Shown here: piece by piece, positions 34,069-44,356 of the stretch
Layout of the letters: every line of letters starts with the position of its first letter
How positions within the stretch are numbered: the stretch's first letter is position 1
DNA from: Dactylis glomerata
Taxonomy: Eukaryota; Streptophyta; Magnoliopsida; Poales; Poaceae
Assembly: GCA_007115705.1 (NCBI GenBank)
Contig: QXEO01000382.1
Coordinates: forward strand, 1,178,001-1,242,000
Length of the DNA: 64,000 nucleotides
Direction of reading: 5' to 3'
Notes under the pieces: generated by a model
Database searches by the model: none
What the model was told of the DNA's origin: nothing
The model's input: the letters and a program-made list of their open reading frames with translations, nothing else
Program-made: the position numbers and the translations under genes

Positions 34069-34086
34069 TCCCCGGCAACGGCGCCA
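34069..34086 (-). promoter_or_regulatory. Primer binding site of element C
   Basis: TGGCGCCGTTGCCGGGGA on the minus strand lies about 10 bases inside the right LTR. This is the site typical of Athila/Sabrina-like Gypsy elements. Confidence 0.9.
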
Positions 34087-34096
34087 GAAAAGTGGC

Positions 34097-35702
34097 TGCT
34101 ACGTGTGGTGGTGTATAGTTGACGTGGGAGCAGACTGTCCTTGTGCGTGGTGAATAACCAGCCCGTTGGGAACCCCAAGAGGAAGGTATGATGAGTGTAG
34201 CAGCAAGTTTTCCCTCAGTTTAAGAAACCAAGGTTTATCGAATAGGAGAAGAGAGACAATGACGACTGAAGGTGTCGCGGAACCTGCACACACACAAACA
34301 AATACTTTGTTCCCAACTTGCGATGAGGTTGTCAATCTCACCGGTTTGCTTGAAACAATGGTTATGAGTGTATCGAGTGGAAAACAATATAGTATGCGAG
34401 TAAAGTAAACAGTACGAGTAAAGTAAACAGGTGATAGCAATATGATGGAAATAGGACCGGGGTCCACAGTTCACTAGTGGTGTCTCTCCATAGATAAAAT
34501 AACACATGCTGGGTAAACAAATTACAGTTGGGCAATTGATAGAATAAAGATAAACGTGATATGACAAGAAGATCACTATGAGATTTACTCTGGGCATTAC
34601 AACAAAATACATAGACCGCCATCCAACTGCATCTATGACTAATAATCCACCCCCGGGGATATCAATCCGAACACCCCAAAAGTATTAAGTTGCGAACAAC
34701 AGATAATTGCATTAAGCAAAGTGTGTAATGTAAACAAAGCATATGCCCTTGAGCATATGAATGTTGTTTTCTCCCTAGTAGCAACAGCACATCTACCACC
34801 TTAGAGGTTTCTGTCACTCCCCCAGGTGAAATAGAGGCATGAACCCACTATCGAGCATAAATACCCCCTCTTGGAGTCACTAGCAACTACTCGGCCAAGA
34901 TAGCTACTAACAACGGAGAGCATGCAAGATCATAAACAACATAGAGATAACAAAAGATATAATTCAGTACAGCAACTTAATCATAAACACCAATATTCAT
35001 CGGATCCCAACAAACCAAACATGTAGGATTACATAACGGTGATCTCAATCATGTAAGGCAGCTCATGAGATCTAAACATGAAGCACATAGTGGAGAAGAC
35101 AACCATCTAGCTACTGCTATGGACCCATAGTCCAAGGTAGACTACTCACTCATCGCTCCGGAGGCAAGCATGTTGATGAAGAAGACCTCCGGTGGCGATT
35201 CCCCTCTCCGGCAGGGTGCCGGGAAGAGCTTCTGGACCCTCCCGATCTTTGGGTCGACGGCGGTGGCGGATCGCGATGTGTTCTGGAAAACTGATCGGGC
35301 CCTTCGGTTTTTCTCGTCGGGGGGTCTTTATAGGCGAAGGGACGTTGTCAGAGGAGGGGCCAGGCGCCCTCACACGGGGGTGGCGCGGGCCAGGGCCTGG
35401 CCGCGCCGCCCCTGTGTGTGGGGCCCTGTTGGCCCCCCTCCTACTTCTCTTCGGATCTCTGGAAGCTTCCGGGTAAAATAAGACTTCAGGAACTTGTTTC
35501 GTCCAATTCCGAGAATATTTCCTGTGTATCACTCTGAAACACAAAAACAGCAGAAAACAGGGAACTGGCACTGTGGCACTTCGTTAATAGGTTAGTTCCG
35601 GAAAATGCATAAAAATGCCACTAAGTGTAACGAAACAATAGGCAAATGGTGTAAAAACAAGCATGGAGCATAAAAAATTATAGATACGTTTGAGACGTAT
35701 CA
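34097..35702 (-). repeat. Element C 5' LTR
   Basis: This 1606-bp LTR is uninterrupted. A TATAAAG promoter box on the minus strand lies near 35328. GAGCT follows at 35703-35707. Confidence 0.95.
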
Positions 35703-38426
35703 GAGCTTCATGAGGATGAAAACTCAATCTTCTCAAGCTTCGATAGTAAGTTCGACAATCGGTACCAAGTACTCGCTATTATAGAGGACAACTCAGAAGA
35801 GTTCGACGAAAACAACAATCCAGTACTCAACCCAGCAAACATAAACAGGGGGGCAAACCACCTGGCAGAAGGAGAAACTGCGGATTCCCTGGTAAACTGG
35901 GAAAAAATCCGACTATTAGTCGATGAATGGAAGATAATCAAAACAGCTGTGGAGCACTGCATGCCAATACCAAACAATGCTAGCAAGAATATGCTTTTCG
36001 GGTACCACTACGCCCTAAGACAGCAGTCAAAGTTATTAGCGAAAGAAAGAATCGAAGTACAAAAGAGAAAAGACTCAGCCATTGCAGCAAGCGACACTAC
36101 TCGTAGAGCACGTAGCGACGCATCGTATACGAACGGCAAAAGACATCGTCGACACGGTTCAAGGTATGAAAACCTCAAATACTCAGATAGGCAAAGTCTT
36201 TCCAAAAACCTCGACTCGTCTTTCTTATCAGTCGACGAGCAAGGGAACATTATACCAAAGACACCCAAAGCAGCACTGGTGGCAGCTCAAGCATACCTGC
36301 ATACAACGCGACCAATTCCAGGAGACCCAAGGGAACACATGCATCGGGCAGCACTGAGGGACTAAAGATGGTAGGCAACAAGTTATCAGCAAAAGAGGAG
36401 GAAGCATGCCGCAACAAAGGAACTCACAAACCAAGATCACCGCGCCGTCACAACAGTCCTCAGCACAGAAGTGGAAGTCGATGATCTAGAATACCATCAC
36501 GAGGGCGATACAATAGCCCAAAGAACAAAGGAACCCGACGATCCAGAACTCCCAATAGAGCATATGACTACGAAGATGATGAAAAGGATATGGGGGCACC
36601 ATGCTTTACCCATAGGGTTCGCATCACGCCAGTACCCAAAGGTTTCAAATTACCCCATGACCAACAAAAGTACGACGGGTCTCACGAGCCACAGTCATGG
36701 CTCTCAGATTACCTACAAGCAGTAAAACTACTAGGAGGAACCAGGGAAACAGCAATACAAAGTTTGCAACTATACCTCACTGGTGCAGCAAGGTCATGGT
36801 TGAGCAAACTAGGAAAAGAAACAATTGGAAGCTGGGAAGAGCTCACAAAACAATTTACGAGTAACTTCAAGTCGACGTATAAGAGGCCAGCATCCATAGA
36901 AGAAGTCAAAGCCTGCATGCAGCAACGCGGGGAGACATTAAGAGCATATATCCAAGGGTGGAGCATAATCAAAAATTCGGCAGTCGAAGTCTCAGATGAA
37001 AGAGCAATAGATGCATTCATAGTCGGGCTAAGGCGAGGAGACCTAGTCGAAGAGATGGGCAGAATCAAGCCGAAAACAGTATCAGATCTAATGGATATAG
37101 CAAATCGATTTGCAGATGGAGAAGATGCGTGCAACAACAAACGAACACGATCGCCAGAAGATGACAGAGGGAACAGATATGGAGGCCAAAGAAGGAGATC
37201 CCGCAATTACGATAACTATGGCTCCCATAGTCAAGTAGCCGCAGGATATAAGGACAATAAATACCAAGGTAACGACCGTAAAAGTTCGGGATACCGTAGC
37301 TATGGAAAAGAAGACTATAAAAAGTTTCAGACAAGGGAATTCAGAGAATACAACCCATCACCAGAGGATATGCTCAACGGACCATGTCATATACACTCCG
37401 CGTTTGTCGATGGGAAACGAGTATCCAGACACGCAATGAAAGATTGCACTACGTTCTTGAAACTATAGGAAGCAGCACTCAATAAGCAAGCCGAAGCAAA
37501 ATGGCAGGGATATGAAGGAAACACAAGCAACGCACCTGCAACTCAACAAGGAAACAATGGAGTTCCCAAAGGTCAAGATCAGCTGAACCAGGGACGCGAC
37601 GACGACGAAGGATATGTTCCATCTAAAGGGCACATTACAGCAATGATACAACCAGTGCCCAAGTCGAACAAAGAGGAGAAAAGTATAACTCGACAAGTTA
37701 ATCTCGCAATAACTTCATCTCCAGCAACAACGGAATATCTACACTGGTCAGAGCAACCCATAGAATTCAGCAGAGACGATCACCCAATAACAGTACCTCG
37801 GCCAGGAAACGCGCCTTTGGTACTCAAAGCTCAAATAGGGACGTACGATGTCGACAGAATATTCATGGATGCAGGAAGTGGAATAAATCTAATCTACGCA
37901 AAGACTCTACGGGCAATGCACATTTCATTAGAGTTCCTAAAGCCAACTGACTGCTTCTTCCACGGAATAGTCCCAGGAAGTGCAAGCTATCCGCTAGGTC
38001 GAATAGCACTCAATGTTTGCTTCGAAAATCGGCAAATCTACAGAAGGGAGAAAACTCGACTTCGAAGTCATGGACTGGCCATCACAATATCATGCGATAC
38101 TCGGGCGACCCACGTTTTCGCGATTCATGGCAGTACCTCACTAGACCTACCTGGTACTAAAAATGCCAGGACCCAATAGAATTATTACAGTCAAAGGAAG
38201 CTTCGAGCTATCAGATCTATGTGACAAGGAATTTCACAAAATGGCCCAAAACTTCAGCATGATGGAAATCTACGGAGAACTTAACTACAAAGCAAAAAGC
38301 ATGACTACAGGAGTCAAGCAGCAACTCGAAGGAAACCCCGCGGAACTAGAAGTAAAGAAACCACGGGTACAGCTGTCAGAACAAGAGAAGCCTACAGGAG
38401 AAGAAGAGAAGACTCAAGCGACATAG
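35703..38426 (+). pseudogene. Element B gag (remainder) and protease; no pol follows
   Basis: The gag frame resumes at GAGCTTCATGAG. It runs through FGYHYALRQQSKLL, shifts frame near 36355, has TGA near 36481, and continues in the gag domain at 36590-37468 (LTGAARSWLSKLG; FKSTYKRPASIEEVK; LRAYIQGWS). TAG 37466-37468 fits CAG. The protease segment has FMDAGSGINLIYAKTL near 37865. A frameshift near 38045 and a TAG near 38142 follow. The last frame (MPGPNRIITVKGSFEL) ends at TAG 38424-38426, where D continues into RT. Nothing resembling RT, RNase H or integrase occurs after this point. The missing pol is a structural feature, not decay. Confidence 0.88.
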
Positions 38427-38737
38427 GCGACAAGACGAACAAAAAGTAGAGTAGGAAAATAAGGCTGTAAAAGCCACGAGTTATTCCAGGGCAATGCCCT
38501 CTAGATCCAGAACACAGATCATTGGCCGGATCTCTTCGGTCACCCCACGTATCTTACATTATATGCATAAATAAAAGACAAAAGTTCCTCCTATTCGAGT
38601 TTACGCGTCTTCAAGCAACAATTGCGGCAAACGCACTAATATACACAAAGGTAAAATGCTCTGAGGATAAAATTTCTGACACAAAGAGTTAGAAAACAAA
38701 AACTCTCACGTTATACACACAAAAATACATACAGATA
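38427..38737. other. Convergent spacer of element B
   Basis: The gag-protease end and the antisense gene end face each other here. A plus-strand AATAAA (about 38569) could serve as a polyadenylation signal. No gene is seen. Confidence 0.5.
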
Positions 38738-39720
38738 TCACAGCAATGGCTGATCAGAATCGTCTACGCCCAAAGGATCTAAATAATGATGCTTGCGAAA
38801 AAACGTGGCATCCTCCTGAAGCAACCTAGCTATGAGCCTCCTCGCCGGTTGAAGGGTAGCATCCATATGGACTCGCAATAGAGCTCCCCCTAGAGGCAAG
38901 CCTAGTGACATGGAAAATAAAATTAAGCCTTGGGTGCCACTTACGTGTCCAACCAAGCGCAAAATTGGCACCAGCCACTAAGTTGAGTTCTATCAGTCGA
39001 TGAATTCGCTGAGTAGATCTAAAAGCATCGAGTAGCTACGGAAAGGTTCTAGGAAGAGGATTATGAGGAAGCATCATGGAATGCATGGTAGTCAAAGATC
39101 TTCGACAACCATCAACGGCTTCTCCAATGTGCTGAGCACGATCCTGGAGAAGCACAATAGCACGACGGCGCCGGGGATCAAACCAAAAACTTTCGACTCC
39201 CTCTGATGATCTCTCAAGAGCCGTGATCCGTTCAGAAACACGACGAGTTTCACCAACGAAGTCCAAGCAAGTGCCTGCAATAATAAGAAGTCACTGGCCA
39301 GTAGTGATGGAGTAAAAGGGAAAAAAGTGGAGGGTTGCAAGGAATCTTACATCGCAACAGCTCACAGGTAGATTCGACTATACCAACAAGGAAGGAGTCG
39401 CACTCTTCCAGATGTACAACTCTAGCCGTCAGACCCGACACCTTATCCTCGAGTATGGATATCTGTTTCATAAAACCGCAAGATTTGCTGGCTTTATCCA
39501 TAGCCATCTGTGCTTGGCGCTTCGCCAAAGACAAGCGGCTCTCAAGGTCCAAAATCCTTGAGGAGTATTCAGTACATCAACAAGAAGGACGAGGAGGTGA
39601 AGAAGCTCCGGAGTCGAAAACATTGATAGGAGACGTAGCCCGATCACGACCCGACGACCCACCAGCATGAATAGGCTGGAAGCCAAAAGAAAGGAAACGA
39701 GAAGCATCTCAGAAACTAAA
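38738..39720 (-). pseudogene. Element B antisense accessory gene, module 2 (coiled coil)
   Basis: The minus strand repeats the pattern of 18315-19159 in A: a heptad-rich exon (LESRLSLAKRQAQMAMDKAS; ILEDKVSGLTARVVHLEE), a 76-bp intron with GTAAGA...TTGCAG ends at 39275-39350, then a second exon (CLDFVGETRRVSERITALE; IVLLQDRAQHIGEAVDG) and a diverged C-terminal part with frameshifts (SMMLPHNPLP, then a segment like VAGANFALGW in another frame). The intron phase and position match A. Broken in its last third. Confidence 0.65.
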
Positions 39721-39847
39721 TCAAACATGACATTTCATAAAAGAAGAATATTTACAAAAACATAAGTCCTCTGACCAGTTCTCGGGCTACATGCGACTAA
39801 AAGTTCACTACATTAGAATAAACTAAGATTACAAAGGGAGGCTAAGT

Positions 39848-42559
39848 CTACGCCACCTCAGCCTCAGGGTCCACAGCGGAAGTAGGCATGGGAGAGGTGG
39901 CACCAGCATTGGGAGGAGGCACGGATCCACTTGTCACCGGAGTCGAAGAAACCGGCGTAGCAGAGGTCGCAGAAGCCGCCGAAGGAGAAATCATCGATAC
40001 GATGCCTGGTGCGTACCTCTTCACCTTCTCGAAGGAAACCTTCAGCTCCGAAAGGGGTCAGCCACGAGAACAGCTCACCTTCTCCCAGTTGACCTCCTCG
40101 CCATGCGCGTATGAAAGCGCAATGGCCCCCTCGGCACCTCGCTTCAAGGAGCGGCCCTTCATAAGAAGGATGGGGTCGTCGGGGGTGTCGAAGGCCTTGG
40201 CAAAAAAATTCAAATCATTATCTGGCACCTCCGCTCTTTGATTGGGCCACAACCCGATGAAAATCTGCATAAGCACGCGGCTAACCAACTCGAAGATCTC
40301 CTGGACAGAAATCCAGTTCGCTTCTAGCAAGTTAACTGTGGCCATGAGAGAATCATTGTCTGGTTGCAAAGATGACGAAGACACCCCAGTATGTTCTGCA
40401 CAACCAAGGAAATAAAGATATCAAAAAAGGCACGCATCAGCAAGCAAAAAAAGTGGGCAACTTAACAAAAGAAAAGAAAGGCGTAGTATGTACCTCCAGC
40501 AATAGCAGACATTTTATTAAGCCGCTCAGTCATGGCCTGTTCCCGCCGGAGGTGCTCCTTGTTAGCATCAGAAAGGGCCTTCTCTGCTTTCTTCACCTTA
40601 GCCAGTGCTGATTTAGTAGCCTTCTCAGCAGTGGCTTTGGCGGCAGTGGCGACATCCCAAGGTTTCTGGAAGCTTCGAGTTCAGCTTCCAGAGACGAAAT
40701 GCGAGCATTAGCTGTCACCAAAGCATCTGCAGTTCAGCAAAGAGGAAAGAGAAGTCAAGTAAAGAAGCAAAGAAAGGCATTCAAGACAAGCAACGTATAG
40801 GAAAGAAAATTTCCCTCAGAGGCCCTAGTAGCTTTCAGATACTCGACACATTCATTGCCCAAGGCGACAAACTTCTTCATCAAGTTCTGTCCAGGAAAAA
40901 GTACGTGAGTATGAAGATCACGCAAGAAACAAAAGCAAATATGCCAGTATCAACACGCACATCATCGGAGGAGCTCGTGGACCGATGGGCCTCAAGGGAA
41001 GCACCGGCGTCTGTCGACTTCTTCACGCGCTTAGAACCACGAGTAGCGATGACCTTCTTAACAGGAGCCCTTGGAGCTTTTGGAGATTTCATTGCCGGAT
41101 CGACCTCTTGTGAAGGTGGCTCGTCGATAGCAGGAGCATCAGTGGAAGGGGCGGCAGCAGCAAATATCTTTGGATTTTCCTCGTCACTGAAAAGGAAGTA
41201 AAAGGTAGAGCCATTTATCCAAGTCGACAGAAAAAAGAGAGTATATGAAAACAAGCAGCAGAACACTCATGAGTCCATGAGGTCGAAAAGCTCTACGTCT
41301 TCCTCTGGCGCAGAGGTCTCCCCGTTCACAGTCGTGTGTGCCGAAGTACTCAAAGAAAGGAGCTCCATCGCACGTTTCCTCTTCTTGTCAACGACACGCT
41401 CTTCAGAAAGCGCAGGGGGAGGCGACGTTGTCGAGCTGGTATCTTCTAGCGAATCTTCGCCTTCATCTGCATCTTGGCTATCCTCAACCTCGGGGGCTTC
41501 GGAGGCAGCGGAAACAGGAACATTTTGAATGTCCCCTCCTTCTGGGAGAGGAGGGCAAGAAACAATAAATCGATGATCCTGAAAGGAAAACAAGCCGAAA
41601 GTCACAAGACAAACAACGATAAGAGAGAGTAAGGAAAATAAAGACAGTGAACATACCGCAGGCAAGGGATGCTCGGAGTCGAAGTATCCAGCGGCTAAAT
41701 CCGCAACTTCAATATCCTTGGTGAGAGTAGTAAGAGCTCTCACTCGCTTGTCGAGATCCTTCTTCTCCATAAGATCTTCAGATACTCGAGAAGAATCTCC
41801 CAAGCCAGAAAATGTCCACAGTTTGGAAAGGCGATGCTGCAGAGGTTGAACTCGACGTTGCAGGAAAAACGCCATAAGTTGAGTACCCGATAGTGCACCT
41901 CCTTTACCGCTCTTCAGCTCTTGGATGCGGGCTAGAAGCAGTTTGATTTCCTCCATCTCAGCTTCCGTGGGAGGCGAATCCCATGAGGTCAATTTCTTCA
42001 CTTCCTTGGAGGCATCAAAAGGGGCAATGCTGTACTAGTCAGAGGAAGAAATTTTCCGGTCTTTGATATAAAACCATTTCTTCCTCCAACCTTGTACTGA
42101 GGCAGCCATCGAAAACTCTAAATAATGCGATTCAGCATGAATAGAGATTACAGCTCCGCCCAGTTCAGGCTTCTTCGATAAAGCAACGCTAGGGCGGAGC
42201 CGAAAGAGGTATTTCTAGAGAAGAAAGTGGGGTTCGATCCCCAGAAACGATTCACAGAGGGTGATAAAGCAAGCAATGTGGAGAATAGAGTTTGGTGTGA
42301 GCTGATGAAGCTGCACACCGTAGACGAAAAGAAGCCCATGAAGGAACTCGTGGGCAGGGAGAGATAGACCGCGCAAGAGAAAATCAAAAAACATCACCCG
42401 AAAGCCGCTCGGGGGCTTCGGGATGTGCTCAGTGCTAGGAAAAGTGACCTGATCATCGGCGGCGATGAGGCCATTGGCTTGGGCTTTCTCCAGATCCTTC
42501 TGTTTGAAAACAGAGGGCACCTAGCTGGTCGCGGAGTTCACAGTGACGTTCTTGCCCAT
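39848..42559 (-). pseudogene. Element B antisense accessory gene, module 1 (Transposase_28-like plus coiled coil)
   Basis: The start is ATG 42557-42559 (MGKN, as MGKR in A). Exon 1 encodes VFKQKDLEKAQANGL, then FPSTEHIPKPPSGFRVMFFD, LSLPAHEFLHGLLFVYGVQL, ILHIACFITLCESFLGIEP, a GWRKKWFYIKD segment and LSGTQLMAFFLQRRVQPLQ. In-frame TAGs at 42521, near 42215 and near 42040 fit TGG, TGG and CAG. A 78-bp GT-AG intron lies at 41579-41656, phase 0, matching that in A. Later exons are acidic, Lys-rich (APRAPVKKVIATRGSKRVKK) and coiled coil. The last exon has FFAKAFDTPDDPILLMKGRS, a TGA at 40058 (fits TGG) and a natural stop at 39848-39850. Confidence 0.75.
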
Positions 42560-42703
42560 CTTGTTCTTCTGTGCGCGAGTCTTGACGCGCATCTATGGGT
42601 TGCGCACGGGGGCTATGCAGAAGCTCAGAGGGGCGCAAGATCAGCAACAATGGCGGCGGCGGAAGCGAGGTAGCTGGTAAACAGTAACTTCCCCACTCTC
42701 CCC

Positions 42704-42711
42704 CTTTTATA
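42704..42711 (-). promoter_or_regulatory. TATA box of the element B antisense gene
   Basis: TATAAAAG on the minus strand lies about 145 bases upstream of ATG 42559, followed by a GGGGGAGAGTGGGGAA stretch similar to the leader of the A gene. Confidence 0.65.
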
Positions 42712-42719
42712 GCTTCCTG

Positions 42720-43880
42720 TGGAAGGAACATGGGCTGAGACATGGCGCAAGGAGCGGAAATGGCAGCCCACTAACGGGCAGGGATATTGCGAAATTACCG
42801 CGCTGCCCATGGATAACGGTCAGCATCAAGAAATAATTACTAGCAGATTAATTGTACTAATGACATCACAAACGTTTGAGTAACGGGAAGTAAGGACTAT
42901 GACAGTAGTGGACACCAGTAAGGCGAACATTCAGAAGAAGGTTCGATATGACATATCTATGTATTGATGATGATCAAGGAATTCGACGAAACATTGAGTC
43001 CAGCAGAGGAGAAATCATTCTTTGAGTCTATACCCGAAAATATTCGACTATTGCCTCGGGGGCTACTACCATTGGGAGCGCTGAGCGCGCACCCGACGAT
43101 ATTATTGAGTCAAGTTATGATCTCATGACATGAAAGAAGGCACAATATCTTTGAGCCTATACTCGAAATAATCTTTTTTCGACTATAGCCTCGGGGGCTA
43201 CCACCATCGGGAGCGCTGGGCGCGCACCCGACGATGCTTTATCATGAATAATGGAGGAAAAGACGCAAGGATACTGCGAAAATATCACTACTACCATCGG
43301 GAGGGAGTTTTATCAATCAAGGTGGAATAACCCGAATATTTGACACATTAGAACAGTCAAACAAGGCTGCAACATATGATTCTCAAGTTGCATCATCGCG
43401 ACAAAACTCGACTGTCGTGGTTGAAATATATCACAAAGGTAAGACCCCGGGATCCATCCTGTGTGGCCTGGTATACGCACATGGATGCGCTCTACTGGTA
43501 CTTATCCATGTCTACGACGCGAAGAAAATCCTGGTGGACGCACTGGGTACCCTGAGAAACACTAGGATTCATTTTTTGTAAGTCCTAAATGCGGCCAAAG
43601 AATGGGTTTGACCGGTTTCCTGAATTCAAGTCCAAGGGGATTGAATTTGAAGTAAGTGACAAGTATCTGTTCCGGTAGTTAACTGGCCTCTTGTTCCGTC
43701 AGAGTTGTCAGGCTTGTTCATCAAAACCCCTCGCGAGATATCATAGCAAAAAGATAAGTCGAAAGACCAAGTCGAAGATTTGAAAGATAAGAAGAAGTCA
43801 AAGAAGTTGATCAAGTCAAAAGATTTGAAGATCTGAGATTCAACCCAAATCTGTAATTCTAGTAGAATCTCGGGGGCTAC
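42720..43880 (+). repeat. Element B 3' region with a duplicated 80-bp block
   Basis: No gene is seen. A block of about 80 bp (43021-43100) is repeated at about 43150-43235. Both copies contain GCCTCGGGGGCTAC, the same word as the true polypurine tract CTCGGGGGCTAC at 43869-43880, followed by GGGAGCGCTG and GCGCGCACCCGACGAT. D has one such block at 21640-21700. Confidence 0.75.
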
Positions 43881-44215
43881 TGACAAGGGTATAGATAATA
43901 GAGCCCGTTAGTTAACTACCCCTAAGGCCCGTTAAGCCAGGCACAATTGTAATACTAGTCGAAATATGAGTTCATGTCGTATGTCGATATTGTAATCTGT
44001 GTCGGATCCCTCCCGATCCCTGAGACCTGGCCACTTATATATAGGGGCCGGGAGGGGACGGTAAGGGACAGATTGAAAGCAAGCCAGGTTTACACCCATG
44101 TTTACTTTCGATAGCCACCTTGTTTGACTGACTTTTACCTTCGAGTTCATCCGATGCCCTATCTCCCCGATCCTAAGTCCTTCATCTTGGACATTTGTCG
44201 AGTTAGCCCTCGTCA
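43881..44215 (+). repeat. Element B 3' LTR
   Basis: This is the 335-bp partner of 19454-19788. GCGAA follows at 44216-44220. Confidence 0.95.
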
Positions 44216-44356
44216 GCGAAGCCCCCGAGTATGGGTCAAACGATGATATGAGGAAACATACTTTATCGCTTGGCGCCGAGGGCGCAATAGTTGAGCGCGG
44301 TCTGCTGCCGACGCTTAGTTAGAGAGAGAAAGAAGGGGGAAGGAAGTATGTCGATT

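Larger units (their letters stand above)
20275..35702 (-). mobile_element. Sabrina/WHAM-like Gypsy element C, minus strand, non-autonomous
   Basis: LTRs of about 1.6 kb, TG...CA ends (minus-strand start TGATACGTCTCAAACG), a TGGCGCCGTTGCCGGGGA primer site and a perfect GAGCT duplication define the element. Without D it is about 6.6 kb. It has no gag-pol, only one intact 170-codon frame just after the primer site, and about 2.5 kb of non-coding sequence. Its left (3') LTR was later split by D. Confidence 0.93.
19454..44215 (+). mobile_element. Gypsy LTR retrotransposon B, plus strand, lacks RT and integrase
   Basis: LTRs of 335 bp at both ends, a primer site at 19791 and a perfect GCGAA duplication define the element. 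After removing C it is about 9.3 kb. Plus strand: LTR, primer site, gag-protease (split by C), then no RT, RNase H or integrase. The minus strand carries the two-module coiled-coil accessory gene, and repeats and a polypurine tract precede the right LTR. LTR similarity to D (roughly 85-90% by eye) puts B and D in one family. B must have relied on enzymes from elsewhere. Confidence 0.93.
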
